The translations under genes and the position numbers were made by a program. This document shows positions 35,495 through 46,564 of a stretch of 64,000 bases of DNA, piece after piece. This DNA is from Datura wrightii. Taxonomy: Eukaryota; Streptophyta; Magnoliopsida; Solanales; Solanaceae. The stretch is from positions 129,831,001 through 129,895,000 of the forward strand of contig JASDFA010000010.1 of the NCBI GenBank assembly GCA_035772735.1. Reading direction: 5' to 3'. Position 1 is the stretch's first letter. Every line of letters begins with the position of its first letter. Below the pieces are notes generated by a model, which saw only the letters and a list, made by a program, of their open reading frames with translations, made no database searches and had not been told where the DNA came from.

Positions 35495-35857
35495 TGATGT
35501 CGCCCAAATTACACCTCTAGATAAGATATAAAGTAGTCGATGTTAAAATATAGAACCCAACAAGGATTTTGAGGTCGAACCCCACGAGGAATATGGCAAA
35601 GACCTAGGTTAATGCATTTCCTATTACTAGTTGTCTACTTATCTCCTATGGGGGAAAGTTGTAGCAATGAATAATTTAAAAACAATATGTAGCAGTGAGT
35701 AGATTCTTAGCTAGAATTGATTGTATATCAATAAGTGAGTTGACTAGGATTGTGTTTGCCATGATTTCATAACAACAAAGGCTTATTATACTAGTGATCT
35801 AACTTGGTGTTTAGCAGGCAATATTGGAAAGTTAACTTCACCTAAATGGTTGGTCCT
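35495..35857 (-). repeat. A2 3' LTR, left part
   Basis: It ends ...GGGCGACATCA at 35495 on the minus strand and is homologous to 892-1255 in A1. A3 is inserted at 35857/46565; the A1 LTRs show the empty site (TTGGTCCCCTA). Confidence 0.88.
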
Positions 35858-36029
35858 TGATGTGTTGTGGATTTACAGTACTTTTGACGCTCAAAACTAA
35901 GAAAATAACATTGACTTAGGTGTGTTTATGTGGATATGAGGCACTTTTCCTATGTTTGCAGGATAAATTGGTGTTGGAGCTAAAAAATGCAAAAGAAAGC
36001 CTAGAGTATGCAAAATAGGCTCAAAGTGA

Positions 36030-36470
36030 GGTCCACAGTCCGAGCCGTAAGAAGGTTCTACGAGTTGTACTGATGGCCGTGAAAAGTTGCAGAAGGCTAA
36101 GGTTGAATAGATGCAATGTACGAATCTCAGTATGATTCGTACCAAGCTTGTACGAGTCATGGTGATGAAGTCGTGAAAAGAATTAGAAAATTTGCATAAG
36201 AGGCTGACTCCTGCTACTGAAAGAAAGTACGAACCGTGGAATGAAGGTATGAGTCGTACCATGGCGGCCATGATAAACTTCAGAAAAATATCAAACTTTT
36301 AGAGTCAAGCCATGGGATCTCAATATGGATCATAGGATGGAGTTACGAGTCATACCAAGATCCAACATTAAGCCAAATCCAGCCAGTCATGAAAAGTACA
36401 AGAGGATGGTATAGGTCGTAGGATGCTGCTACGGGTCGTACGTTGACTCGTGACGAAGGCAGTACCAGCT
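36030..36470 (+). promoter_or_regulatory. Palindrome cluster in A3 U3
   Basis: In this family the core is extended as GTACGA(G/C)TCGTAC. Most copies in this LTR are decayed (ATGAGTCGTACC near 36250, ACGAGTCATACC near 36343, ACGGGTCGTACG near 36430). The sister LTR keeps exact copies at 45173, 45362 and 45525. The cluster ends about 55 bp before the TATA box. Confidence 0.65.
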
Positions 36471-36515
36471 ATGGAAATTCACCCTGTCAGCCTAGGAAAA
36501 GGATTCTTGTGTCTG

Positions 36516-36523
36516 TATAAATA
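36516..36523 (+). promoter_or_regulatory. TATA box of A3 5' LTR
   Basis: TATAAATA, conserved at 45630-45637 in the 3' LTR and, as TATAAATA on the minus strand, at 47151-47158 in A2. Confidence 0.65.
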
Positions 36524-37450
36524 CATTTTAGGTTTTATTTTTTGGAGGATCGCTTAGAGAAGAGATTTTTTTAGGAGAGAAAGAGAGAATTGAGTTAATT
36601 CGACTTGTGATCAACCTTTTCTTGAATTCATCTTGTTCTTACTATTTGTTCTTGAAGATTTTGCTGAGTAATCAAAGGAAGTGTTTTTATCATTCATATT
36701 TGTAAGTATTTATTTATGTTTTTAATCATGAATGCAATTCAAAACCTTACAACTATGAGAGGCTAAAACCTCCATAGATAGGGTTGAGGGAACAATGCTG
36801 GATTAACAAGCTAGGGTGGCACAAAGTTATTTTAAAACCAATACAAATACTTATATTGTATTCTCTTCATGCTTAAACATTTCTTAATGGTGCGCAACAT
36901 TAAGATATGCCCGAATTCTTTTACTTTCTTAGGACTAAGAGGTAGAGATTAGGAAAAGAGAATTATAACAGAGCCTTGATTATTATAATCATTGTATTAA
37001 TTTGAGTTGTGGTCGCTGGATAGTTAAATTTAGAACTTAGTGATAATGGATAGTTTGAAACCGCTCATGAGACTTGGTTGAGTGATTGAGTATAGTCATT
37101 CAATAGGGACTGGTCGATCCTTTGAATGAACCTAAGTTATCAGTTCTATACGTAAGTACTGGTGATAATCACGAGTGTATAACCAAAGCAGTTATGAACC
37201 CACGGGAAACACAAACCCTAGTTATCCTTTGATATGGACTCAACACCAGATTTTTGATACTTGTTTTGATTATTGATTTTCTTTAGAACCCCCCAATTTT
37301 GAAGTAAGTACCTCACAAATTCACTTACAGGCTTCAGTCTAGTTCTCCCATATTCCCTGTGGGTTCGACCCCAACTTCTAGTTGGGTTCTTTATTGACAA
37401 CTTCTACTTCATACTTTAGTAAGAGGTGTGGTTTGAGCGTTATGAAAAAG

Positions 37451-37468
37451 TGACACCGTTGCCGGGGA
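37451..37468 (+). other. A3 primer binding site (tRNA-Asp type)
   Basis: TGACACCGTTGCCGGGGA, differing from the tRNA-Asp complement by two G to A changes. A T-rich leader follows to the gag region at about 37561. Confidence 0.8.
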
Positions 37469-37560
37469 ATACGGTTGAAACTAGGTTATTAGCTTATATT
37501 TGACTTTTTGGTAGTTATTTACTTAATTACGTTTATTTTTGTTTTTTTGATACCCACAGG

Positions 37561-39475
37561 ATGTTCTCCGATGAATGCCAAGCACTCAGAGTAGAGGAGA
37601 TCCCCTTGTTCCACTAAATCCAGAGATCGAGAGAGCACTGCATAGAATGGAGAACCACGAGCAAAGAGAATCCCGCATAGCTGAAGAAGCTAGGCAAGCC
37701 GAGCTAGCTCGGCAAGCTGCACTACAACATGCGGAAGATGACAGAGATGAGGTAGTAAATGTTGGTCGACAGGGGAGGGGCAACAGAGCTTATAGATTTT
37801 CCCCTCAGTTCTTCGATGATGATGATGACCCAGACATTAATGAAGTTAGGTCAACTGGAGCAATTGTGCCACTGCCACTGCCCACTGGTGCCAAATTTGA
37901 CATTACGAGCATCATGATTTAATTACCCAACGACTCCATAACCAACTGGATGGAGCTCAAAAGGCCTCATTGGAGAGATTCTTTCCCCCATCCATGATGT
38001 TGCAACTAAAGGATGAGATCTATAATTTTTGACAGATTAATACTGAGGTACTTCATGAAATTTGGTTGAGATTCAAAAAGAAGTTGACAAAGTACCCTAA
38101 CCACAAAATCCTAGATGATAGTTTGTTGGAAATTTTTTACAGGTCTCTAAACAATAGCACCAAAGATGTAGAAGACGGTGGCTGGAGGAGCATTGATGAG
38201 TCACACCTGGGAGCAAGCTGCCACCATTCTTGACAGGGTCACTAAGACAAACAGGGCCTAGCATACGAGGGAGGCTGATGCAGTGGCAGACATATATGTT
38301 GTTGGTTTGACTGCAAACCAATGAAGAAAAGAAGAAGAGCGCGACCAGGAGTTGGCTCATATGCACACATCATTGGACCTGCTGACAAAGCACATTATTA
38401 GAGTTGGAGCCAAACAAGTCAATGCAGTGGGAACTCAAGGTAGGGAGAAAGGAGCTGATCACTCTGATTCTGTGGAAGAGGCAAACTTCCTAGATAGCTA
38501 GGTGGTAGGTTTCCGAACCAATGCCCAAGCATCTGGACAAGACAATTGGTGCCAAGGTTCTAGAAATCAAGGTCAGAACCAATATAGTGACAACTACTAC
38601 AGAAACAGGTTCAGAGACAAGAGCCAAGGTCGTGAGTGCGGAGGAGATTGGAGATGAAATGATGAATACCGAAATGACTGGGCTGGAGTCTATGTGCCTC
38701 GCACTGCACGAGAAGGGGAGGTTGGGCAATCAAAGTTGGAGAGCATGATGGTTGAGACGTTGAAGAAGGTGAGGTCCACTGATGATTAGCTGAAGGAGAT
38801 CTGAGGTGACTTATCAAGAATGGGTCAGAAAGTGGAATCTCATGCTACCGCCATCAAGAAGATAGAACACCAACTTGGGCAACTGTTAGCATCAATGAAC
38901 CCTAGACAAAAGGGTACACTACCTAGCAACACTGTCCAAAATCCAAAGAATGATGTGCATTGTATGGTGGTGATGACTAGGAGTGGTAAAACTATAGTTG
39001 ACCCCGCATTTCCAGTTGAAGTTGAGTGGAAAAAAAAGAGCATAATTGAGGAAGATGATACAAGTGTTTAGATAGAGAATGGTGAGTTGCAAGAGGCCCC
39101 GAGAGGTAAGAAGGAACCAGACATGGATCACCGGGCAACCCAAGTGCATAAAGCTATCCCAAGACCACCGCCACCATTCCCTCAAAGGATGAAGAAGAAG
39201 GTGGAGAATGGTAAGTTCCAGAAATTCCTTTCAATGCTTAAGCAACTATCTGTGAACATACCATTGGCCGAAGCATCAGAGAAGATGCCAGGATATGCAA
39301 AGTTTATGAAGAAACTGGTGACTAAGAAGAGATCTGTGAGCTATGAGCCTGTTGACAATGTGCATCACTTTAGTGCCATAGCTACAAGGGTCTTAGGGGC
39401 AGAAAAAGGAAGACCCAGGTGCCTTCACAATACCATGTATGATTGGCAATGTCGAGTTCGCAAGGGCACTTTGTG
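37561..39475 (+). pseudogene. A3 gag
   Basis: It starts near 37561-37575 after a CACAG|G sequence that could be a splice acceptor. Pieces show an Ala/Glu/Arg-rich, probably helical N-terminus (RIAEEARQAELARQAA), AYRFSPQFFDDDDDPD, a capsid-like region broken by frameshifts (37920-38300; SHTWEQAATILDRVTKTNRA), an Asn/Arg/Gln-rich stretch, then GQKVESHATAIKKIEHQLGQL (38820) and VVMTRSGK. The last part (39087-39476) has PFPQRMKKK, KFLSMLKQLSVNIPLAEA and MPGYAKFMKKLVTKKR, the usual gag-protease linker of this lineage. I see no zinc knuckle. Confidence 0.78.
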
Positions 39476-39873
39476 ATCTGGGAGCTAGCATTAATTTGAT
39501 GCCCTTGGCCGAGTTCAAGAAATTAGGATTGGGAGCCCCCACACTGACCAACATGTGGCTATTGATGGTCGACAGAATAGTTAAGAAGCCGGTGGGCATC
39601 CTAATAAATGTGCTTGTCAAGGTAGACAAATTTATATTCCCAGCAGACTTTGTGATCTTGGATTGCGAGGTTGATTATGAGGTCCCCATTATTTTGGGGA
39701 GACCATTCCTTGCAACTAGGAGAGCTCTAGTAGATATGGAGGTTGGTCTACTGAAGTTTAGATTAAATCAAGAAGAGGTCACATTCAACATCTGCAGGAC
39801 AATGAAGCAACCAAAGGAATTTAGTATGATTTCAGCACTGGAGGATGAGTATGAATCACTTGACGAATTCTGA
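39439..39873 (+). CDS. A3 aspartic protease domain
   Basis: An open frame of 144 codons overlapping the end of the gag frame. It holds FARALCDLGASINLMPLAEF (catalytic Asp in D-L-G-A-S), then GILINVLVKVDKFIFPADFVILD and VPIILGRPFLATRRALVD, the flap and second-half signatures of Athila/Tat proteases. In an intact element the frame would run on into reverse transcriptase; here it stops after about 40 further residues at 39873. The frame itself is undamaged. Confidence 0.85.
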   Translation: MIGNVEFARALCDLGASINLMPLAEFKKLGLGAPTLTNMWLLMVDRIVKKPVGILINVLVKVDKFIFPADFVILDCEVDYEVPIILGRPFLATRRALVDMEVGLLKFRLNQEEVTFNICRTMKQPKEFSMISALEDEYESLDEF

Positions 39874-39889
39874 GTAGTCAAGAGATTTG

Positions 39890-40022
39890 CATCGTGCCAC
39901 GACATTAAATTAGACACTTCTTGGGAGGCAACCCAAGTGGTAGTTTGGTGAAGTCTGAGTAACTAGGCTACCTACGTCGTGCCACGACGTTAAATCAAGC
40001 ACTTCTTGGGAGGCAACCCAAG
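39890..40022 (+). repeat. Tandem hairpin pair in A3
   Basis: CTTGGG-AGGCAA-CCCAAG at 39920-39937 and again at 40005-40022, 85 bp apart. Each is preceded by CGTGCCACGAC(A/G)TTAAAT, which can form a second small hairpin (GTCGTGCCACGAC in unit 2). Between them is GTGAAGTCTGAGTAAC. In A1 and A2 the pair follows integrase, so the A3 deletion removed everything between protease and this block. Confidence 0.8.
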
Positions 40023-40084
40023 TTATTGAACTAATGTGTGCTCAGTGTGCAGGGAAATTTAAAAATAAGAGGCTAAAACATCAG

Positions 40085-40393
40085 TTGCTACAGCTCTCAG
40101 TACAACTCGTGATGAGATCCTACGAGCTATAACAGTAGTCGTGGCGAGGTTCAGAAAAGAATGACTCCATGCTTCGACCTACTATTCATCCTACGGATCG
40201 TACCTCGATGGTATGAGTCGTAGGATTTATTCGTAGGTCTCCAGGTAAGTTTTCTTCAAAAGGGTCACTTATGAGTCCAAGGGACGAGCCGTAGATACTT
40301 CCTTCGACTCGTGGTATGAGTCGTGACGGGTCAAAATGGCAATAATACCCGACTCAGCCCAAAATTTTTAAAATTTTCCCTTACCTATTTAAA
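40085..40393 (+). promoter_or_regulatory. Internal promoter of A3 ORF3: palindrome cluster and TATA-like box
   Basis: Variants of the palindrome (CAACTCGTG near 40105, ACGGATCGTACC near 40193, ATGAGTCGTAGG near 40215, ACGAGCCGTAG near 40284, ATGAGTCGTGACG near 40317) end about 58 bp before TATTTAAA (40386-40393). The cluster-to-TATA distance matches that in the LTR. About 167 nt of leader follow to the splice donor. Confidence 0.55.
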
Positions 40394-40560
40394 CCCCACA
40401 AACACCCTCTCCCTCGCTAAAAACACTCAAAAGCACGACTCGAACTCACCTCCCGCACACCCGTAACATAAAAACACTGAAAAAATCAATCAAAATTCTT
40501 GCTCTATCCAAGTTCTGAAAAGCCTATACGGTGATATCCAGTTGATGAGGCACCAATCAA

Positions 40561-41269
40561 GTAAGTATGTTGTATTAAATACTGCTAAAGTCCATACACT
40601 GAGAGTGATGGTGTCAAAACCCCTGTGAGTCAGTTACTAGGCTTGAAAATTGATTTTGAGAAAAAAAAGACAGATCAGGGTGTTGTGTAATGTTCTTTTT
40701 CTACTGGAGAGATGCTAAAATTTTGATAAACTTAGGTCTTGAAAAACAATGAGTTACAGGTAGTAGGTCGAAAAAGGGAGGATTGAGCATGGGTTAAATT
40801 GAGTTAATGATTAGTCTAGACTTGGGGGGAAATCTGAGTACCTTAAAATGTGAAAAGAGAACCCTTGCAAATAGAGAAAAATAATATGGAAGTGGTATGA
40901 GGCACAGTACGGATCGTAGGTTGCTAATACGAGTTGTACTGAGCACTAGTACCACCAAGCTGAACAAAGTTACATAAAAAGCCTTTCCTATGACTTGTGG
41001 AATCGACCTATGGGTCTTACCATGAGTCGTGGAAAAATTCAGAAGAATACTAATGTAGGGGATTCATTAGACAACTAAAGTTATGGATCGTACCTTTGTG
41101 GTACGAGTCGTACCTACGAGTCGTACAAAAGGTTGACTGTAATTTTGGGACTTCTCACAAGTCGTACCTTCATGGTATGACCCGTAATGATGATCCGTGA
41201 TGAGAATCTGAACATTTCCTTTCTAAATTTTCTTTTTCAAAAACAGGATGCTAACTTCTTTCTCTACAG
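40561..41269 (+). other. Predicted intron before A3 ORF3, with palindrome cluster
   Basis: Donor AA|GTAAGT at 40561 and acceptor TTTCTCTACAG|G at 41269, preceded by a pyrimidine stretch. The intron (709 nt) contains a third palindrome cluster (about 40905-41205), with two adjacent exact copies at 41103 and 41116. Splicing would remove the upstream ATG at 41248 and leave GTACAATG at the ORF3 start. Confidence 0.55.
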
Positions 41270-41274
41270 GTACA

Positions 41275-43392
41275 ATGACATACAAACACCGAGCAGACAA
41301 AACAAAAGCCCGAAGGACACTGATTGATGAAACAACTGAGTCAGAGTTTGACAAGGCAAGAGACTCACCTAGTGGTTCAGTTGAAGAGTATCAAGTAGAC
41401 ACTTTAGACACTGATGGAACCAGAACCACTAGGACAAAAGAAAAGGCCCAAGCTGAAGCAACCACTGCCACATCTGCTCAACCTCTCCAGTTTGAGGAGG
41501 GAGTTAGAGAGGAACAACAGAAGTCAGGAAATGACTCCAATACTAAAGAAGGGTCAGGGGAGACCTAAAGTGGAGAAGATAGCGGCAGTGAGGAATTAGA
41601 GGAGGAAGCTCCTAATATTTCACAAGAACAGAACCCACACTGGGCAAGCCATACAATTTGGTGGAGCATGCAGGGAGCTAAAGAAATCTATGAGCAAGGC
41701 ATCTCTCTCACCGCCAAGAATAAGCCAAGGAGAAGCATCCAAGAAGAATTGCGGATCCTCAAAACCTCACTGAATGAAGTTGAGGAGATGAAGCAGATTT
41801 TTAGCTTCTATGGTTTTGAGTTGATGGCCAAGACTCCAACACAATACATAAAAGGCATAGTTCGGGAGTTTTATGCCAACTATTTGGCCACCATGGAGGT
41901 AAAGGCAAAGGAAGGACAGAAGATAGAAGATCAACCTCGTTTGGAGAGTGTTATGGTCCAAGGTCGAGATGTTGATATATCTGAGTAGACCATCGCTCGA
42001 ATGATATATGGACCACAGTTCACACCTGCAAGGATGATGTCATAGTACGATTACAGGGTGGAGGCAATGAAGCAGATTAGATCCCTGACTGTGCTGGAGC
42101 AACAGAGGTAGCTGCAATGGCTAGCAGAGGTGATTACTGAGAACAAGGATGAAGCTTAATGGGTTACAAGTGGAAGGCAGGTGACCAAGAACTCACTAAA
42201 TTTCATAAAAAAAAGCCTGCTGGACACTAGTGTGTCATCGGTTAGCACCCACGGTCAATGACAACACATTGAGTGCCGACAGAGCATCTTTGGTGGCATG
42301 CCTCATGTTTCGTTACCCCATCAATATCTTGAGGATCATAGCAGATGAGATATGAGATCGAGCGGTAAGAGTGAGAACTACTATCCCATTTCTGAGTCTT
42401 GTGTTCAGATTATGTATGTGACGAGTAGTTGATTGTAGGCCAAAGAATTGCAGACATAGGTCTTATCCGGGATGAGATGAACCCGATGAGCAGATCCAAA
42501 ATTCCCACAGCAATTCCAGTAGTCCAGCCAGTAGGGAATGCACAGGTGAATGTCCCCATTACACAGGAGCAGAGCGAGATACCGGCTATAGACGCCGATC
42601 ATTTAGAGCCAGCTCCTAGCACCTCAGCTGCACCACTACCCAGCATGTAGACTCACAAACCAGTAGGGTATACTTTGGTACCATAGGACTTCCTCCAAAA
42701 GCTAGCAAAACGATTGACCATGGAAGAGAAAAATATTCAGGCCATGATGGACAATGTAAAACCATGGGTCAAGTCAGAGATAGAGGCAGCAGCTCAAGCT
42801 CTACATGCTCGCCTAGATAATTTTGAGAGCCAATTCAATGTGAGGATGATGGAGCAAACAGATACTAGCAGTCTCCGTGTGGAGTTGGGGGCTCTTCAGA
42901 GCCAAGTAGTTGAGTAGTCATCACGACAACCAACAGTTTTAGCAGCCCCCACTCTTCCGGACCTAGATGCCAAGCCTGACGAGGACATTGATTTGGCGGC
43001 ATATTGGGAGCCGATTACAACTGTTGAAAAGGGTAAGAAAAGAGTTGTTGAGGATGATCTAGAGGAGAGTTTGCGAAAGAGGAGGAATAAGGAGAGAAAA
43101 GAGATCAAGCGGTCCAGAGCAAAGAGCATGTGAAGTCATGACACACATGTCTGAGTTGCATGAAGAGCTAGAGGAGTAGGCAGCTCCATTATGCCTCAAC
43201 CTAAGCTTGCCAGTGGTTATGACCCTTCGGGAGAGCCACATTGAGCCCCAATAGTTACAGAGGCTGTCCAAGCGGCCACAATTATTGGGGGGGACTACTC
43301 CCCCTATTGACACACAATTGAGCGCATCGGCCACCGCTAGCACCACTACTACAGTGGAGGTACCACCTCCGCAAGAGGACAGGAGCGCCTAG
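41275..43392 (+). pseudogene. A3 ORF3: Athila-type third ORF, plant transposon protein domain
   Basis: About 706 codons with several stops. The N-terminus (MTYKHRADKTKARR) is basic, then Ser/Thr/Glu-rich. The middle has KEIYEQGISLTAKNKPRRSI, EMKQIFSFYGFELMA, IVREFYANYLATMEVKAKEG and VDISE, the front half of the same domain as in A1 and A2. Its rear half (about 42230-42420) is frameshifted. The C-terminus is charged and ends at TAG 43390-43392. The length agrees with A1 (about 728) and A2 (about 733). Function unknown. Confidence 0.68.
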
Positions 43393-44957
43393 TGCGCCAC
43401 AGATATGTTCTCTTCCCTATGTTCTTATAGTTGATGCTTAGGGGACGAAGATTACTTTTCAAAAAGTGGAGAGGGTGTACTCATAATTTTTGGGATTTTT
43501 GATTCGTCTGAGGGTTTTTCTTGTCGTGTTTCTTTTTCCTTAGGCATGCTATCTAGTAGAACTGGCATGAGTAGGATTTTATCTTTCAGTTTGTGATTTT
43601 TTTTTTAATTTGAAAGTAGCTTAGGAGTACTCAGCCAATAAAAATGCACTAGTTTTGGTTTTTGAAAACATTGACCCTATTTAAAATTTTTTTTGATGCA
43701 TTAGCTATGTATTTGTGACAACATGCATGATTGATGTGGATCTTTTGATGTCATTTAGTTTGTCAACATGAGTAGTCTTGTTAGCCATGTATAAACTAGA
43801 CAGGTGAGGTGAAAATAGTTGATTCACCATGTGTGAGTGAGGTATAGTATTCAGTTCGGTATTGTGTTGAAGATCTAGAACTTGCCTGCTTGGTCTTTGC
43901 ATAGGCTAAGGATCGTTGGTTAGGATATGATCATACGCAATTTTTGTTTAGCTCACTTTTATCCTATATTACCCTACCAAAGAGCATGAACCCCTTGATC
44001 CCAAGTTTGAGCCTTAAATGACCACGTTTCTTTGATTTACCGATTAACCGTAACCATTTTTTTACAATGAACCTATTTTATCCCTGGTCCTTCCTTGGAT
44101 ATTGTGAACCTCAACATAATCAAAATGCCTATGATGAGGATGCCTAGAGTAGGGGTGTGTAAATGGTGGGAACGGAAGAAAGAAAAAGAAAAGAGAAAAG
44201 AAATGGCAAAAAATGAGGTGTGGTGAAAAGAATAAAAAAGGATGAAAGATGCTGAAAATCTTGAAAAAGAAATTTCAAAAGAAAATCAAAATGATGAAAA
44301 AGTTGAAAACACACCACACCCATGCAAATGTGCATCAAAATAAGTGAAAAGGGAAGAAAAGGGAATGAAAGAGAAAAAGGGTGAAATAGGTGAATGCTAT
44401 AGCCAATGTATGTAGTGCCAAGGAAGGGATAGTCACTTATAAAATCCCCCATATTTATCATGTCCAGCCCTAAGCCTACATTACAAGCTATATAAAGTCC
44501 TATAGTGATTCTAACTTGACCATCTGATAAACCAAACCAGAGAAAATAAGGGCAACCCTATGGTATCTGACACATAATACTTGTAACTTCTTTGTGAGAG
44601 TGAGTGCCTAGCTTGTTTAGTCCCATGCTATGGTTAACATTTCATATCTGAGTGGGGACTTCATTTGTGTGAGGGCACATGGATTATGTTTTCTTTTACC
44701 AATAGTCTGTGTGAAAAAATATTGGTGATGACATGATTACTTGTTGATAGATGGATGACATGTTTTGATCCCTGTTTATGATGTTTTGAGGTTGCTTATA
44801 ATGCCTTAGCCGATGTTGTTCCATGAGAAAGGGTCAATAGAGTTTGTATAGAAAGTGTAGGTTTTGTTTAGATATTGGCTAGTATCTTAAGTCTATTTTC
44901 TAGTTGAGCATCGTATTTAGTTTTTCTTTTCTTTGCCTGAGGACATGCAAAAGTCTT
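43393..44957 (+). other. A3 3' untranslated region
   Basis: Non-coding, 1.6 kb. An A/G-rich tract at about 44163-44390 lies about 600 bp upstream of the PPT, as in A1 and A2. A block near 44470-44515 (TACATTACAAGC, TATAGTGATTC) is shared with them. Confidence 0.6.
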
Positions 44958-44970
44958 AAGTTGAGGGTGT
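44958..44970 (+). other. A3 polypurine tract
   Basis: AAGTTGAGGGTGT directly before the TGATG of the LTR, identical to A1. Confidence 0.78.
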
Positions 44971-46559
44971 TGATGTGTTATGGATTTACAACACTTTTGA
45001 CGCTCAAAACTAAGAAAATAGCATTGACTTAGGTGTGTTTATGTGGATATGAGGTACTTTTCCTTTGGTTGCAGGATAAATTGGTGTTGGAGCTAAAAAA
45101 TGCAAAAGAAAACCTGAAGTATGTAAAATAGGCTCAAAGTGCAGTCCAGAGTACGAGCCGTAGGAAGGTCCTACGAGTCGTACTGATGGCCGTGAAAAGT
45201 TGCAGAAGGCTAAGGTTGAAGAGATACAATGTACGAATCTTAGTATGATTCGTACCAAGCCTGTACGAGTTATGGTGATGAAGTCATGAAAAGAATCAGA
45301 AAATTTGCATAAGAGGATGACTCCTGCTGGGGAAAGAAAGTACGAACCGTGGAATGAAGGTACGAGTCGTACCATGGTGGTCGTGATAAACTTCAGAAGA
45401 ATTTCAAACTTTCAGAGTCAAGCCACGGGAGCTCAGTACAGATCGTAGGATGGAGGTACGAGTCATACCAGGATCCAACACTTAGCCAAAACACATCCAG
45501 GCATGCAAGGTACGAAAGGATGGTACGAGTCGTAGGATGCTACTACAGGTCATAGGTTGACTCGTGAAGAAGGCGGAACCAGATATGGAAATTCACCCTG
45601 TCAGCCTAGGAAAAGGATTCTTGTGTTTGTATAAATACTTTTTAGGTTTTATTTCTTGGAGGATCAATTTGAGAGGAGATTGTTTTAGGAGAGAAAGAGA
45701 GAATTGAGTTGATTCAACTTGTGATCAACCTTTTCTTGAATTCATCTTGTTCTTGCTATTTGTTCTTGAAGATTTTGCTGAATAATCAAAGGAACTGTTT
45801 TTCTCATTCATATTTGTAAGTATTGATTTATGTTTTTAATCATGAATGCAATTCACAACCTTACAACTCTGAGAGGCTAAAACCTCCATAGCTAGGGTTT
45901 TGGGAACCATGGTGGATTAACAAGCTAGGGTTGCACAAAGTGATTTTAAAACCAATACAAATACTTATATTGTATTCTCTTCATGCTTAAGCATTTCTTA
46001 ATGGTGCGCAATGTTAGGACATGCCCAAATTCTTTACTTGCTTAGGACTAAGAGGTAGATATTAGGAAAAGAGAATTACAGTAGAGCCTTGATTTTGATA
46101 ATCATTGTATTAACTTGAGCTGTGGTCGCAAGATAGTTAAATTTGGAACTTAGTGATAATGGATAGTTTGAAACCGATCATGAGACTTGGTCGAGTGATT
46201 GAGTATAGTCATTCAATAGGGGACTGGTCTATCATTTGAATGAACCTAAGTTATCTGTTCTATAAGTAAGTGTTGGTGATAATCACGAGTGTATACCCAA
46301 AGCAGTTATGAACCCATGGAGAAACACAAACCCTAGTTATCCTTTGATATTGACTCAACACCAAATTTTTAATACTTGTTTTATTATTTATTTTCTTTAG
46401 AACCCCCAAATTTTGAAGTAACTACCTCATAAGTTCACTTACCGGCTGTAATCTAGTTCTCCCATATTCCTTGTGGGTTCGACCCCAACCTCTAGTTGGG
46501 TTCTTTATTGACAACGTCTGCTTCATACTTCAGTAATAAGTGTGGTTTGAGTGTTATTA
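44971..46559 (+). repeat. A3 3' LTR
   Basis: Colinear with 35858-37445. The palindrome copies are better preserved here (45173, 45362, 45525, each flanked by GTAC or TAC/GTA). TATA box at 45630-45637. Followed by TSD gtccc. Confidence 0.92.
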
Positions 46560-46564
46560 GTCCC

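Larger units (their letters stand above)
35858..37445 (+). repeat. A3 5' LTR
   Basis: TGATGTGTTG start; the end reads GCGTTATGA, where the family end is GACATCA. The last two bases differ from CA in both LTRs. It contains an antisense frame of 124 codons (35897-36271) that is also open in the other LTR. Confidence 0.92.
35858..46559 (+). mobile_element. A3: Athila/Tat-type element lacking RT-integrase, nested in A2 LTR
   Basis: LTRs of 1588 and 1589 bp differ at about 18 of the first 220 bases (about 8%). The TSD is gtcct (35853-35857) versus gtccc (46560-46564), and the A1 LTR shows gtccc as the original. The order is LTR, PBS, gag, protease, hairpin pair, internal promoter, intron, ORF3, 3' UTR, PPT, LTR. 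No reverse transcriptase, RNase H or integrase lies between protease (ends 39873) and the hairpins (39890). It is a non-autonomous structure of 10.7 kb. Confidence 0.93.
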
